Notes under the pieces: generated by a model
What the model saw: only the letters and a program-made list of their open reading frames with translations
The model's database searches: none
Told to the model about the DNA's origin: nothing
In this document: in pieces, positions 53,173-62,179 of the stretch
Numbering within the stretch: the stretch's first letter is position 1
Layout of the letters: each line of letters starts with the position of its first letter
Program-made: the position numbers and the translations under genes
Assembly: GCF_008905045.1 (NCBI RefSeq)
Contig: NZ_VWMY01000010.1
Coordinates: 139,348 to 201,642, forward strand
From: Streptomyces albicerus
Lineage (GTDB): Bacteria > Actinomycetota > Actinomycetes > Streptomycetales > Streptomycetaceae
Length of the DNA: 62,295 nt
Reading direction: 5' to 3'

Positions 53173-54117
53173 TTACGACGATTCATCAAGTATGGCGGCC
53201 TTGGTGTGATTTGCGGCGAGTGTGTCCAAGGCCCGTGCCCGAACCTCGCGTTCAGCCGCAACGGCGATGAACTCGGCCGCGTGTTCCGCGCCGACGAGAC
53301 CTTCCACAGCCTCCATTGTCGAGGCGGGGACGACCACGGACCGCGTCTCCTCGGAAGGCGCCGCGGAGCGTTCTGCGCCGAGATGCCGACGCAAGTGCCG
53401 GTTGGCGAACAGCCGCATGGCCCGGGCGAGTTCGGCGTCCACCGTCTGCCGTGCGAGCGGCCGCAGCCGTCGTACGAGTGCGGCCGCCTCGGCGGCGTCG
53501 GCGTCGGTCGGCGGATGCTCGCCGAGATAGCGTGCGAAGACGTGCTCGGTCGTGAACTCCAGGAAGCGCGCGGCGATGTGCTCCACCTGGCCACGCAACT
53601 CCCGCAGATGGCCTGATATCGCCGACAACGGGACGCCCGCCTCGTACAACTCGGCCGCCACAGCCAGCTCTTGGGGGCTCGGCACGAGGAACGTGTCCTC
53701 GTGCCCCGGAACGCGTTCGAGCACCCCGAGCTCGACGGCGTCGGCCACCGCCGCGTCGTCCGGATTGCCACCGAAGCGCTCGTCGAGCTCGGTCCGCGAG
53801 ATTCGGACCGCCTCCTCGTCCGTCCACGGCCCGTCGACCTCCGCGACCAGGCCGAGCACTCCGCCGAGGCCCCGGCCCGCGTCCCAGGCCTCCAGGAGCT
53901 CCTTGATGGAGGCCAGCGTGTAGCCGCGGTCGAGCAGGTCGGCGATCTGCCGCAGCCGGGCCAGATGCGCGTCCGAGTACACGTTGGCGCGGCCGCGCCG
54001 CTCCGGGCGGGGGAGCAGCCCGCGGTCCTGGTAGGCGCGGATCGTCCGGACCGTGGCACCGCTGTGGTGCGCCAGGTCCTCGATCCGGTACGCGACGCCG
54101 GCCGGCTCGTCGTTCAC
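53173..54117 (-). CDS. MerR-family transcriptional regulator, 314 aa
   Basis: N-terminal Mer[35 protein letters not shown] (in parts, residues 10-40), then [22 protein letters not shown]. The C-terminal 230 residues are helical and much longer than in metal-sensing MerR proteins. ATG at 54115-54117, 21 bp after the PF10118-type gene, so it closes that operon. Probably regulates the operon from the site at 57728-57749. Confidence 0.88.
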   Translation of the reverse strand: MNDEPAGVAYRIEDLAHHSGATVRTIRAYQDRGLLPRPERRGRANVYSDAHLARLRQIADLLDRGYTLASIKELLEAWDAGRGLGGVLGLVAEVDGPWTDEEAVRISRTELDERFGGNPDDAAVADAVELGVLERVPGHEDTFLVPSPQELAVAAELYEAGVPLSAISGHLRELRGQVEHIAARFLEFTTEHVFARYLGEHPPTDADAAEAAALVRRLRPLARQTVDAELARAMRLFANRHLRRHLGAERSAAPSEETRSVVVPASTMEAVEGLVGAEHAAEFIAVAAEREVRARALDTLAANHTKAAILDESS

Positions 54118-54138
54118 AGTCCCTGCCTTCCCGAGTGC

Positions 54139-55089
54139 TTACGCGAGCGCCGCCCTGCCGATCGCACCTGCCGCCGTACGCGCCGCCGGTGACTGCGCCA
54201 GATACTCGACCGCTCTGCGCATCGACCCCTCCCGCGACGGATGGTACGAGCGCCGCAGATAGCGCGGGACGGCCGAGCCGAGCTCCTTCCATGTGGGCAG
54301 GAGCCCCTTGCGTACCGCACTGTTGTGCGCTGCGAGCGAGTAGCGCGGCCGGCCCGCCAGCTGCGGATCGTGGCGTATGAGGTAGGCCGCGCCCCACGCC
54401 CACATGTACAGCATCACGGGAGCCGTGACCGCCATGCCCACGACCCGGCGTGCGTACCGGGGCAGGCCCTCGCCGCCGCAGTGCTGGTACATGTCGAAGG
54501 CGACCGCGCGGTGCTCCACCTCCTCCGCGCCGTGCCAGCGCAGCAGGTCGAGCATGACCTCGTCGGCCCCCGCGTGGTCGAGGCCCTCGGCGGCCAGCAC
54601 CCAGTCGCCCAGCACCGCCGTGAACTGTTCGATCGCCGCGATCACCGAGAGCCGGAAGCGCAGCCACTCCCGCGCCGGTATCGGTATCCCCGGGGGAGGC
54701 TGTTCGCCCAGCAGCTTCTCGAAGAGGTAGTCGACGTACTTGGTGTAGTCCGCCGTGTCCAGCCGCTGCGCCGCCAGATGCTCCAGCACGTACGAGTGCT
54801 GCACGCTGTGCGTCGCCTCCTGCCCCATGAACCCCTTGACGTCCTTGAGGAGTTCGGCGTCGGTGACCAGTGGCAGGCCCTCCTTGAAGACCTTCACGAA
54901 CCACCGCTCCCCCGCCGGCAGCAACAGGTGCAGCACGTTGATGACGTGGGTCGCGGTCGGCTCGTCCGGTATCCAGTGGAGCGGGGTGTTCTCCCAGTCG
55001 AAGGACACCCGCCGGGGCGCGATGGGGTAGTGCTCTCCGGTTCCTGCCGGCTCCTCCGCGCTCGCAGAAGCGGCTCCTTCCGTGGTCAC
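54139..55089 (-). CDS. PF10118-type metal-dependent hydrolase, 316 aa
   Basis: A helical, ferritin-like family with conserved Glu and His (MGQEATHSVQHSYVLEHL, AIEQFTAVLGDWVL, HGAEEVEHRAVAFDMYQH), suggesting a di-metal centre. The reaction is unknown. The GTG start (55087-55089) overlaps the stop of the EphD-like gene (GTGA). One hydrophobic segment (AVTAPVMLYMWAWGAAYLI) occurs near 225. Confidence 0.85.
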   Translation of the reverse strand: MTTEGAASASAEEPAGTGEHYPIAPRRVSFDWENTPLHWIPDEPTATHVINVLHLLLPAGERWFVKVFKEGLPLVTDAELLKDVKGFMGQEATHSVQHSYVLEHLAAQRLDTADYTKYVDYLFEKLLGEQPPPGIPIPAREWLRFRLSVIAAIEQFTAVLGDWVLAAEGLDHAGADEVMLDLLRWHGAEEVEHRAVAFDMYQHCGGEGLPRYARRVVGMAVTAPVMLYMWAWGAAYLIRHDPQLAGRPRYSLAAHNSAVRKGLLPTWKELGSAVPRYLRRSYHPSREGSMRRAVEYLAQSPAARTAAGAIGRAALA

Positions 55090-56840
55090 AGCGGTGGCTC
55101 CATCCGTGCGATCGCGCGCAGCGCCCTGGGCGTGAAGCGGGACATGAGGCGGCCGCCGCGTGCCTCCGCCGTCACCGGCACCACGGCCTGGTTGCGCACG
55201 ACCGCGCGCAGCACGGCGTCGGCGACCTTCTCCGGCGGATAGTTGCGCAGCCCGTACAGTCGCGCGGACTTCTTCTGGCGCCGCTTCTCCTCGTCGGCGT
55301 CGACTCCTGTGAAGCGCGCGGTCGACGTGATGCCGGTGTTGATGAATCCCGGGCAGATCGCCGAGACCCCGATGCCCTGGCCCGCCAACTCGGCGCGCAG
55401 GCACTCGCTGAGCATCAGCACCGCCGCCTTCGAGGTGCTGTAGGCGGGCAGCGCCTTGGACGGGAGATACGCGGCCGCCGACGCGGTGTTGACGATGTGG
55501 CCGCCCTGTCCCCGCTCGGTCATCTGTTTCCCGAAGAGCCGGCAGCCGTGGATCACACCCCACAGGTTGACGTCGAGGACATTCCGCCAATCCTCCGTGG
55601 TGGTGTCGAAGAAGGAGCCGGACAGCCCGATCCCGGCGTTGTTCACCAGCACGTCGACCACCCCGTACTCGGCGGCGACCTTCTCGGCGAGCTTCTCCAT
55701 GGCCTGCTCGTCGGAGACGTCGACCGTCTCGGCCCAGGCCTCGGGGGCGCCGATCAGGCGGGACAGCTCCGCGGTGCGGGCCGCGCTCTCCGCGTCCCGG
55801 TCGACGGCCACCACGCGCGCGCCGGCCTCGGCGAACGCGAAGGCGGTGGCGCGTCCGATGCCGCTGCCCGCACCGGTGACCAGCACGAGCTGCCCGCCGA
55901 AGCGGTCGGCGTACGGCCCGTCGGTCACCGGTGTGGGCCTCCCGCCTTCGACGGCGGTCACGAACTCGGTGATCCAGGCGGTCAGTTGGTCGGGCCGGGT
56001 GCGCGGGATCCAGTGCTTGGCCGGGAGGGTGCGGCGCACCAGTTGCGGGGCCCACCGCTCCAGTTCGTCGCAGAGCTTCTCCGACAGGAAGGTGTCGCCC
56101 AGGGGCGTGACGAGTTGCACGGGCGCGTGTGCGTACGCGTCGGTGCGCGGTCGACGCAGCCGCGCCCGTACGTTGTCCCGGTACAGCCACGCGCCGTGTG
56201 CCGCGTCCGTGGGCAGTGACGGGGTCGGATAGTCGCCCGCGGGGACCTTTTCGAGCCGCCGCAGGATCTTCGGCCACTGTGTGCCGAGGGGGCCGCGCCA
56301 GGCGAGTTCGGGCAGGACCGGCGTGTGCAGCAGGTACACGTACCAGGACTTGGCGCCCTGCCCCAGTAGTTGGCCGACCCTGCGGGGCGTCGGGTGGGAC
56401 ACGCGCTTCTTGATCCAGTGGCCGAAGTGGTCGAGGGACGGCCCGGACATCGACGTGAAGGACGCGATCCGCCCCTCGGTGCGCTTGACCGTGGTGAACT
56501 CCCAGGCCTGCACCGAGCCCCAGTCGTGCCCCACCAGGTGCACCGGCCGGTCCGGGCTGACCGCGTCCGCGACGGCCAGGAAGTCGTCCGTCAGCTTCTC
56601 CAGCGTGAACCCGCCGCGCAGCGGCCGCGGTGCCGTGGACCTGCCGTGGCCGCGCACGTCGTACAGCACGACATGGAAACGCTCGGCGAGGCGCGCGGCG
56701 ACCTCGGACCACACCTCCTTGGAGTCCGGATAACCGTGCACGAGGACGACCGTGGGCTGTGCCTCGTCGCCCAGCTCGGCGACGCACAGCTCGACTCCGC
56801 CCGTACGCACCCAGCGCTCGCGCGCGCCCTGAAGCGTCAC
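55086..56840 (-). CDS. EphD-like fusion of alpha/beta-hydrolase and short-chain dehydrogenase, 584 aa
   Basis: The N-terminal alpha/beta-hydrolase (about 1-280) has VLVHGYPDSKEVW and the nucleophile GHDWGS of epoxide hydrolases. The C-terminal SDR domain (about 300-560) has TGAGSGIG, NNAGIG and the catalytic YSTSK. The same fusion occurs in mycobacterial EphD, linked to epoxide/lipid oxidation. Start GTG 56838-56840 overlaps the stop of the M24 gene. Substrate unknown; lipid-derived epoxide or alcohol is a reasonable guess. Confidence 0.88.
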   Translation of the reverse strand: MTLQGARERWVRTGGVELCVAELGDEAQPTVVLVHGYPDSKEVWSEVAARLAERFHVVLYDVRGHGRSTAPRPLRGGFTLEKLTDDFLAVADAVSPDRPVHLVGHDWGSVQAWEFTTVKRTEGRIASFTSMSGPSLDHFGHWIKKRVSHPTPRRVGQLLGQGAKSWYVYLLHTPVLPELAWRGPLGTQWPKILRRLEKVPAGDYPTPSLPTDAAHGAWLYRDNVRARLRRPRTDAYAHAPVQLVTPLGDTFLSEKLCDELERWAPQLVRRTLPAKHWIPRTRPDQLTAWITEFVTAVEGGRPTPVTDGPYADRFGGQLVLVTGAGSGIGRATAFAFAEAGARVVAVDRDAESAARTAELSRLIGAPEAWAETVDVSDEQAMEKLAEKVAAEYGVVDVLVNNAGIGLSGSFFDTTTEDWRNVLDVNLWGVIHGCRLFGKQMTERGQGGHIVNTASAAAYLPSKALPAYSTSKAAVLMLSECLRAELAGQGIGVSAICPGFINTGITSTARFTGVDADEEKRRQKKSARLYGLRNYPPEKVADAVLRAVVRNQAVVPVTAEARGGRLMSRFTPRALRAIARMEPPL

Positions 56841-57685
56841 TTGTCCTCCGCCCAGCGCCGCACATGCGGCAGATCGTCGTCCAGCCAGAACGCGCTCTGC
56901 TCCGGATCTCTGGAGTCGGTGACCACGAGAATCTCCTCGAACTTCGCGCCCGTACCGCGGAATCCGAGGTGCGGCTCGACCGCCCACAGACCGGGCTGGG
57001 GCGGGTGGTCGGAGAACTTGTACGGCGACCACAGCGGGGACCAGCCGTCGCGGTGGCCGTGGATCGCGTCACTCGCCAGGCCCTTGAGCGACTGCGTGCC
57101 GAAGCCGAACAGGTGCGGTGACCAGCGCCGCTCCTTGACCCGGTCGACCTTGTGCGCGATCACCCCGAAGGGATAGGCGCGATGCCGGTTGGCGTAGCCC
57201 TGGCGGACCATGAGCCGGTCCACGTCCTCGTAGATCTCGCGCAGCGGGCGGCGCTCGCGCACCTCGCGCAGGATCAGCTCGCGGTGCGCCTCCAGGTCGG
57301 CGAGCAGCTTGTCCTGCACCGGATTGAGCCCCAGTGAGCCGGAGTACCCGATGTCCGCGGTGTAGCCCTTGTGGACCGGGGCCAGGTCGAGGATGAACGG
57401 CATCCCCGCCTCCAGGCGCCTGTTGGTGGGGAAGAACTGCAGCGGAATCCGGAAGCCCACGAACGCCGTGCGGTCCCCGAACCAGGCGAAGGGCAGATGG
57501 AACCAGTCCCGCACTCCGCGCTCACGCAGCCACTCGCGCTGCATCCGCGCCGCCTCGCGCTCGGTCACGCCCGGCTTCAGCTGCGCCGCGACCGCCTCCG
57601 CGCACTCGTACGCGAGACGCTGCACCTCCCTGAACCCGCGCAGTTCCGCGGTGAGTTCGCCTGGTGGGGCCACTGCTGAGGTCAT
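56837..57685 (-). CDS. M24-family metallopeptidase-like protein, 282 aa
   Basis: A pita-bread fold with the five metal ligands visible: Asp in FILDLAP, Asp in GYTADIG, His in FGVIAHKV, Glu in WAVEPHLG and Glu in KFEEILVV. Aminopeptidase P/creatinase-like. ATG at 57683-57685. First gene of a four-gene operon with EphD-like, PF10118 and MerR genes; all joints but the last overlap. Confidence 0.86.
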   Translation of the reverse strand: MTSAVAPPGELTAELRGFREVQRLAYECAEAVAAQLKPGVTEREAARMQREWLRERGVRDWFHLPFAWFGDRTAFVGFRIPLQFFPTNRRLEAGMPFILDLAPVHKGYTADIGYSGSLGLNPVQDKLLADLEAHRELILREVRERRPLREIYEDVDRLMVRQGYANRHRAYPFGVIAHKVDRVKERRWSPHLFGFGTQSLKGLASDAIHGHRDGWSPLWSPYKFSDHPPQPGLWAVEPHLGFRGTGAKFEEILVVTDSRDPEQSAFWLDDDLPHVRRWAEDK

Positions 57686-57727
57686 GCCACCGTCCGTCCC
57701 AAGCCGACTGCCGTACGCGCCCGTAAC

Positions 57728-57749
57728 TTGACACTGATGAATGTGACAA
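57728..57749. promoter_or_regulatory. Candidate operator of the M24-EphD-MerR operon
   Basis: TTGACAC (57728-57734), 8-bp gap, GTGACAA (57743-57749): a near-perfect dyad with one mismatch per arm, 43 bp before the M24 start. Confidence 0.4.
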
Positions 57750-57785
57750 TTGTTGGAGGCTGCGTCAATAGGCGTGTGCGCCCCC

Positions 57786-57812
57786 TGTGGACAACCGGAG
57801 CGCTGTGGATAA
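57786..57812. promoter_or_regulatory. Pair of DnaA boxes
   Basis: TGTGGACAA (57786-57794) and TGTGGATAA (57804-57812), complements of TTGTCCACA and TTATCCACA, same orientation, 18 bp start to start. Noncoding, between divergent genes. Confidence 0.7.
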
Positions 57813-57966
57813 CCGGGCCGGGGCGGACGGCCCAGCCGGTGCCGGCCGTCCCCCGCCGGTTGTTCGACCTCAGGGGGACCCTTACGGGCCCGTAATACCC
57901 GAGAGGGACGGCAATCCAGCTCCCAGGTCTGACGACCGCTGTGGCCTGCGCCACTACCTTCGAAAC

Positions 57967-58983
57967 GTGACTGTGATCGCGACCGAAAGCCTGAGCAAGC
58001 GGTTCCCGAGGGTGACCGCTCTTGACCGGCTCTCCGTGGACGTCGGACCCGGTGTGACCGGACTCGTCGGAGCCAACGGAGCCGGCAAGTCCACACTGAT
58101 CAAGATCCTGCTGGGTCTGTCCCCCGCCACCGAGGGCCGTGCCGAAGTGCTCGGACTCGATGTCGCCACCAAGGGCGGCGACATCCGTGAGCGGGTCGGG
58201 TACATGCCCGAGCACGACTGCCTGCCGCCCGACGTCTCGGCCACCGAGTTCGTCGTCCACATGGCGCGCATGTCCGGCCTGCCGCCGGCGGCGGCCCGCG
58301 AGCGCACCGCGGACACGCTGCGCCACGTGGGCCTCTACGAGGAGCGCTACCGCCCCATCGGCGGCTACTCGACGGGCATGAAGCAGCGCGTGAAGCTCGC
58401 GCAGGCCCTCGTCCACGACCCTCAGCTGGTCTTCCTCGACGAGCCGACGAACGGCCTCGACCCGGTCGGCCGTGACGAGATGCTCGGCCTGATCCGCCGT
58501 ATCCACACGGACTTCGGCATCTCCGTCCTGGTCACCTCGCACCTCCTCGGCGAGCTGGAGCGCACCTGCGACCACGTCGTCGTCATCGACGGCGGCAAGC
58601 TCCTGCGGTCCAGCTCCACCACGGACTTCACGCAGAGCACGGCGATCCTCGCCATCGAGGTCACCGACACCGACGAGCACCCGGACGGCACCCGCGCGGT
58701 GCGCGACGTGCTCCAGGCGCGCGGGATCGACACCCACGACGGCAGCGAACTGCCCGGCGCGGGCCACATCCTCCTGCTCACCGCGGAGGGCGAGGAGACG
58801 TACGACCTCGTACGGGACGTCGTCGCCGACCTGGGCCTCGGACTGGTCCGCATGGAGCAGCGCAGGCACCACATCTCGGAGGTCTTCAAGGACAGCGACG
58901 ACCAGGCTCTCCGGAACAGCGACGCGCAGGCCCCCAAGGGCGGCGACGAACAGCGGAAGGAGGCGGTCGGCCATGGCGGTTGA
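57967..58983 (+). CDS. ABC transporter ATP-binding protein, 338 aa
   Basis: Walker A GANGAGKST (about 36), signature YSTGMKQRVKLA (about 136), Walker B LVFLDEPTNGLDP, H-loop TSHLLGE. ABC-2/NatA type with a C-terminal extension of about 100 residues. The GTG at 57967 gives the conserved start (VIATESLSKRF follows); no ribosome site is seen and the transcript may be leaderless. The stop overlaps the permease gene by 11 nt. Confidence 0.9.
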   Translation: MTVIATESLSKRFPRVTALDRLSVDVGPGVTGLVGANGAGKSTLIKILLGLSPATEGRAEVLGLDVATKGGDIRERVGYMPEHDCLPPDVSATEFVVHMARMSGLPPAAARERTADTLRHVGLYEERYRPIGGYSTGMKQRVKLAQALVHDPQLVFLDEPTNGLDPVGRDEMLGLIRRIHTDFGISVLVTSHLLGELERTCDHVVVIDGGKLLRSSSTTDFTQSTAILAIEVTDTDEHPDGTRAVRDVLQARGIDTHDGSELPGAGHILLLTAEGEETYDLVRDVVADLGLGLVRMEQRRHHISEVFKDSDDQALRNSDAQAPKGGDEQRKEAVGHGG

Positions 58984-59902
58984 GCAGCCCTCGGCTCAGG
59001 CCACAGCTCAGATCCCGGCTCGCCCGGGCGAGCAGTCCCGGATCCACAACATCGGCTACCGCAACTACGACGGCCCGCGCCTGGGCCGTGCGTACGCCCG
59101 CCGCTCGCTCTACTCGCAGTCCCTGCGCGGCGCCTACGGCCTCGGCCGTTCGGTGAAGTCCAAGGTGCTGCCGATGCTGCTCTTCGTGGTGATGTGCGTC
59201 CCCGCGCTGATCATGGTCGCGGTCGCCGTCGCCACCAAGGCGAAGGACCTGCCCGTCGACTACACGCGCTACGCGGTCATCATGCAGGCCGTCATCGGCC
59301 TGTACGTCGCCTCCCAGGGACCCCAGGCCGTCTCCCGCGACCTGCGCTTCAAGACCGTGCCGCTGTACTTCTCGCGCCCCATCGAGACCGTGGACTACGT
59401 ACGCGCCAAGTACGCGGCCCTGGCCTCGGCGATGTTCGTCCTCACGGCCGCACCGCTGCTCGTGCTCTACGTAGGCGCGCTGCTGGCCAAGCTGGACTTC
59501 GCCGACCAGACGAAGGGATTCGCACAGGGACTGGTCTCCGTGGCACTGCTGTCGCTCCTCTTCGCCGGCATCGGCCTGGTCGTCTCGGCGGTCACGCCGC
59601 GTCGCGGCTTCGGCATCGCCGCCGTCATCGCCGTACTGACCATCTCCTACGGGGCGGTGTCCACCGTCCAGGCCATCGCCTACGACCAGAACAGCACCGA
59701 CACGATCCCCTGGCTCGGACTCTTCTCGCCCATCACGCTCATCGACGGCGTGCAGACCGCTTTCCTCGGCGCCACCTCCGCCTTCCCCGGAGGGGAAGGC
59801 CCCTCGTCCGGGCAGGGTGTCGTCTACCTCATCGTCGTCCTGGGACTCATCGCGGGCTGCTACGGCCTCCTGATGCGCCGCTACCGAAAGGTCGGACTGT
59901 GA
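58973..59902 (+). CDS. ABC transporter permease, 309 aa
   Basis: Cytoplasmic N-terminus with IHNIGYRNYDGPRLG, then six membrane segments (from about residue 65) and a short tail RRYRKVGL. ABC-2 type permease. Overlaps both neighbouring ATPase genes, so the four ABC genes are translated together. Substrate unknown. Confidence 0.88.
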   Translation: MAVEQPSAQATAQIPARPGEQSRIHNIGYRNYDGPRLGRAYARRSLYSQSLRGAYGLGRSVKSKVLPMLLFVVMCVPALIMVAVAVATKAKDLPVDYTRYAVIMQAVIGLYVASQGPQAVSRDLRFKTVPLYFSRPIETVDYVRAKYAALASAMFVLTAAPLLVLYVGALLAKLDFADQTKGFAQGLVSVALLSLLFAGIGLVVSAVTPRRGFGIAAVIAVLTISYGAVSTVQAIAYDQNSTDTIPWLGLFSPITLIDGVQTAFLGATSAFPGGEGPSSGQGVVYLIVVLGLIAGCYGLLMRRYRKVGL

Positions 59903-60810
59903 CCACGCTCACCATCGACCACGTCTCACGCTGGTTCGGCAACGTGGTGGCCGTCAACGACATCACCATGACGATCGGCCCAGGCGTCACCGGCCTGCTC
60001 GGCCCGAACGGCGCCGGAAAGTCCACCCTCATCAACATGATGGGCGGCTTCCTGGCCCCGTCCACCGGCTCCGTCACCCTCGACGGCCGGCCGACCTGGC
60101 GCAACGAGCAGATCTACAAGCAGATCGGCATCGTCCCGGAGCGGGAGGCGATGTACGACTTCCTCACCGGCCGCGAATTCGTCGTCGCCAACGCCGAGTT
60201 GCACGGCCTCGGCAAGAAGGCCGCCCAGAAGGCCCTCGCCACCGTCGAGATGGAGTACGCGCAGGACCGGAAGATCTCGACGTACTCCAAGGGCATGCGC
60301 CAGCGCGTGAAGATGGCCTCCGCCCTCGTCCACAATCCGTCACTGCTGCTGCTCGACGAGCCCTTCAACGGCATGGACCCGCGCCAGCGCATGCAGCTGA
60401 TGGACCTGCTGCGGCGCATGGGCGACGAGGGCCGTACGGTCCTCTTCTCGTCGCACATCCTCGAAGAGGTCGAGCAACTCGCCTCGCACATCGAGGTGAT
60501 CGTCGCCGGACGGCACGCGGCGAGCGGTGACTTCCGCCGGATCCGCCGCCTGATGACCGACCGCCCGCACCGCTACCTGGTGCGCTCCAGCGACGACCGC
60601 GCGCTTGCCGCCGCGCTCATCGCCGACCCGTCGACGTCCGGCATCGAAGTGGACCTCCAGGAGGGCGCGTTGCGCATCCAGGCCGTCGACTTCGGACGCT
60701 TCACGGCACTGCTGCCGCGGGTGGCCCGCGACCACGGCATCCGGCTGCTCACGGTCTCGCCGTCCGACGAGTCCCTCGAGTCCGTCTTCTCGTATCTCGT
60801 CGCGGCGTAG
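59899..60810 (+). CDS. ABC transporter ATP-binding protein, 303 aa
   Basis: Walker A GPNGAGKST (about 34), signature YSKGMRQRVKMA (about 133), Walker B LLLLDEPFNGMDP, H-loop SSHILEE. GTG at 59899 overlaps the permease stop (GTGA). Similar to the first ATPase; the pair may form one heteromeric exporter. Confidence 0.9.
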   Translation: MTTLTIDHVSRWFGNVVAVNDITMTIGPGVTGLLGPNGAGKSTLINMMGGFLAPSTGSVTLDGRPTWRNEQIYKQIGIVPEREAMYDFLTGREFVVANAELHGLGKKAAQKALATVEMEYAQDRKISTYSKGMRQRVKMASALVHNPSLLLLDEPFNGMDPRQRMQLMDLLRRMGDEGRTVLFSSHILEEVEQLASHIEVIVAGRHAASGDFRRIRRLMTDRPHRYLVRSSDDRALAAALIADPSTSGIEVDLQEGALRIQAVDFGRFTALLPRVARDHGIRLLTVSPSDESLESVFSYLVAA

Positions 60811-60820
60811 GAGGCCCAAG

Positions 60821-61540
60821 ATGTACGACCCCACAGTCGCCCGGCTCACCTACCGCGGCCTGCTCGGCCGCCGCCGGGCCCTCATCCTGGGCGCCCTGCC
60901 CGTCCTGCTGATCGTCATCTCCTTGGCCGTACGCGGCTTCACCGGCGCCGACGACCAGGTGGCCGCGGACGTCCTCGGCGGGTTCGCGCTCGCCACGATG
61001 GTGCCCATCATCGGCGTCATCGCGGGCACCGGAGCGATCGGCCCCGAGATCGACGACGGCTCGGTCGTCTACCTGCTCGCCAAGCCGGTCAAACGTCCGA
61101 CGATCATCTTCACCAAGCTGATCGTCGCCATCGCCGTCACCATGGCGTTCTCGGCGATCCCGACCTTCCTCGCCGGGATGATCCTCAACGGCAACGGGCA
61201 GCAGATCGCCGTCGCCTACACGGTGGCCGCGCTGGTCGCCTCCATCGCGTACGCCGCGCTCTTCCTGCTGCTCGGCACCATCACACGGCACGCCGTCGTC
61301 TTCGGGCTCGTCTACGCGCTCGTGTGGGAAGCCCTCTTCGGGACGCTGGTGTCCGGGGCGCGCACCCTCAGCGTGCAGCAGTGGGCGCTCGCGGTGGCCC
61401 ACGAGGTCACCGGCGGGGACCTCGTCACCTCGGACGTGGGCCTGACCACCGGGGCGGTGCTGCTGATCGCGGTGACGGTCGCCGCCACGTGGTTCGCGGG
61501 GCAGAAGCTGCGGACGCTGACGCTGGCCGGCGAGGAGTAG
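60821..61540 (+). CDS. ABC transporter permease, 239 aa
   Basis: ABC-2 type with six membrane segments and the motif GPEIDDGSVVYLLAKPVKR after helix 2, common in NatB-like permeases. AGGAGG 7 nt before the ATG at 60821. Last gene of the ABC operon; a hairpin follows. Confidence 0.88.
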   Translation: MYDPTVARLTYRGLLGRRRALILGALPVLLIVISLAVRGFTGADDQVAADVLGGFALATMVPIIGVIAGTGAIGPEIDDGSVVYLLAKPVKRPTIIFTKLIVAIAVTMAFSAIPTFLAGMILNGNGQQIAVAYTVAALVASIAYAALFLLLGTITRHAVVFGLVYALVWEALFGTLVSGARTLSVQQWALAVAHEVTGGDLVTSDVGLTTGAVLLIAVTVAATWFAGQKLRTLTLAGEE

Positions 61541-61561
61541 ACCGCTCCGGGGAGTTGGGGT

Positions 61562-61610
61562 GGTTCCACGCGTGCGTGACCGTTCTCTCGGTGCACGCGC
61601 GCGTGGAGCC
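61562..61610 (+). terminator. Imperfect hairpin after the ABC operon
   Basis: GGTTCCACGCG on the left pairs with CGCGTGGAGCC on the right (one G-T type mismatch), with further pairing of GTGACCG/CGGTGCAC inside. Confidence 0.5.
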
Positions 61611-61686
61611 ACTTTTGATCTTGAGATCGGCTTTACACGCGTAACGGCACACTTGCTCAAGGGGATGCACAGCAAGGAGGACGGGG

Positions 61687-61944
61687 ATGGCAGGGCAGGC
61701 ACCGCGGAGCGACGGACAAGGCCCCGGCGACGGGCAGGGGGAGTCCGAGGACGTCTGGGACGAGCTGATCCTGGACGATGACTTCATACGGTCCGCCGAG
61801 ACGGCCGAGCCGTCCGCGCGCGCCCGTATGCTCGCGGCCCGCTGGCGCGACGGCGGACCCGATCCGCAGCCCTGGCGCTCCGACGAGCCGCCCGCGGGCT
61901 GGTTCTTCAGCAAGGCGCGACGGCGCAGGTGGCGCCGCCGGTAG
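61687..61944 (+). CDS. Small conserved-looking hypothetical protein, 85 aa
   Basis: An acidic first half (WDELILDDDFIRSAETAE) and a strongly basic end (FFSKARRRRWRRR). No membrane segment. AAGGAGG 7 nt before the ATG supports translation. It resembles short streptomycete proteins of unknown function near serS, from memory only. Confidence 0.7.
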   Translation: MAGQAPRSDGQGPGDGQGESEDVWDELILDDDFIRSAETAEPSARARMLAARWRDGGPDPQPWRSDEPPAGWFFSKARRRRWRRR

Positions 61945-62069
61945 TTTCCCCGGCCGTCTGCCTCCGGTGCCTTTTTATTCGGTGGCGTCCAACTCGGCTT
62001 ACGTGCACAGTGGTTATGTCCAAGTCGCCGGGTTCCGCCGGCGCCGCATTCTGGGAGAGGAGCGCGACG

Positions 62070-62132
62070 ATGCCCATCAGTAGCAGTTCGTCGAGCTCCC
62101 GGCAGGGCAGCCCGCGGCAGGCTCCGGAGTAG
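62070..62132 (+). CDS. Candidate serine-run leader peptide, 20 aa
   Basis: The peptide is MPISSSSSSSRQGSPRQAPE: seven serine codons in a row (AGT AGC AGT TCG TCG AGC TCC). GGGAGAGGAG lies 7 nt before the ATG, a strong ribosome site. AGT is a rare codon in GC-rich streptomycetes and is used twice. A GC-rich hairpin follows at 62150-62179. This is the shape of an amino-acid-sensing attenuation leader, here for serine or charged tRNA-Ser. The regulated gene would lie beyond the right edge. Confidence 0.6.
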   Translation: MPISSSSSSSRQGSPRQAPE

Positions 62133-62149
62133 TTACGCCTCCGTCGAGT

Positions 62150-62179
62150 CCGCCCCGCACGGGGAGCTGCCCGGGGCGG
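62150..62179 (+). terminator. Hairpin after the serine-run ORF
   Basis: An 8-bp stem (CCGCCCCG/CGGGGCGG) with a 14-nt loop, 18 nt past the stop; no U-run follows. Could be a terminator or part of an attenuator. Confidence 0.5.

Noticed and set aside
54139..57072. A 977-codon open frame on the minus strand spanning two genes
   Set aside because: Only its C-terminal third (54139-55089) is a real protein; the upstream part is an out-of-frame reading of the EphD-like gene, full of Arg/Gly shadows of high-GC codons.
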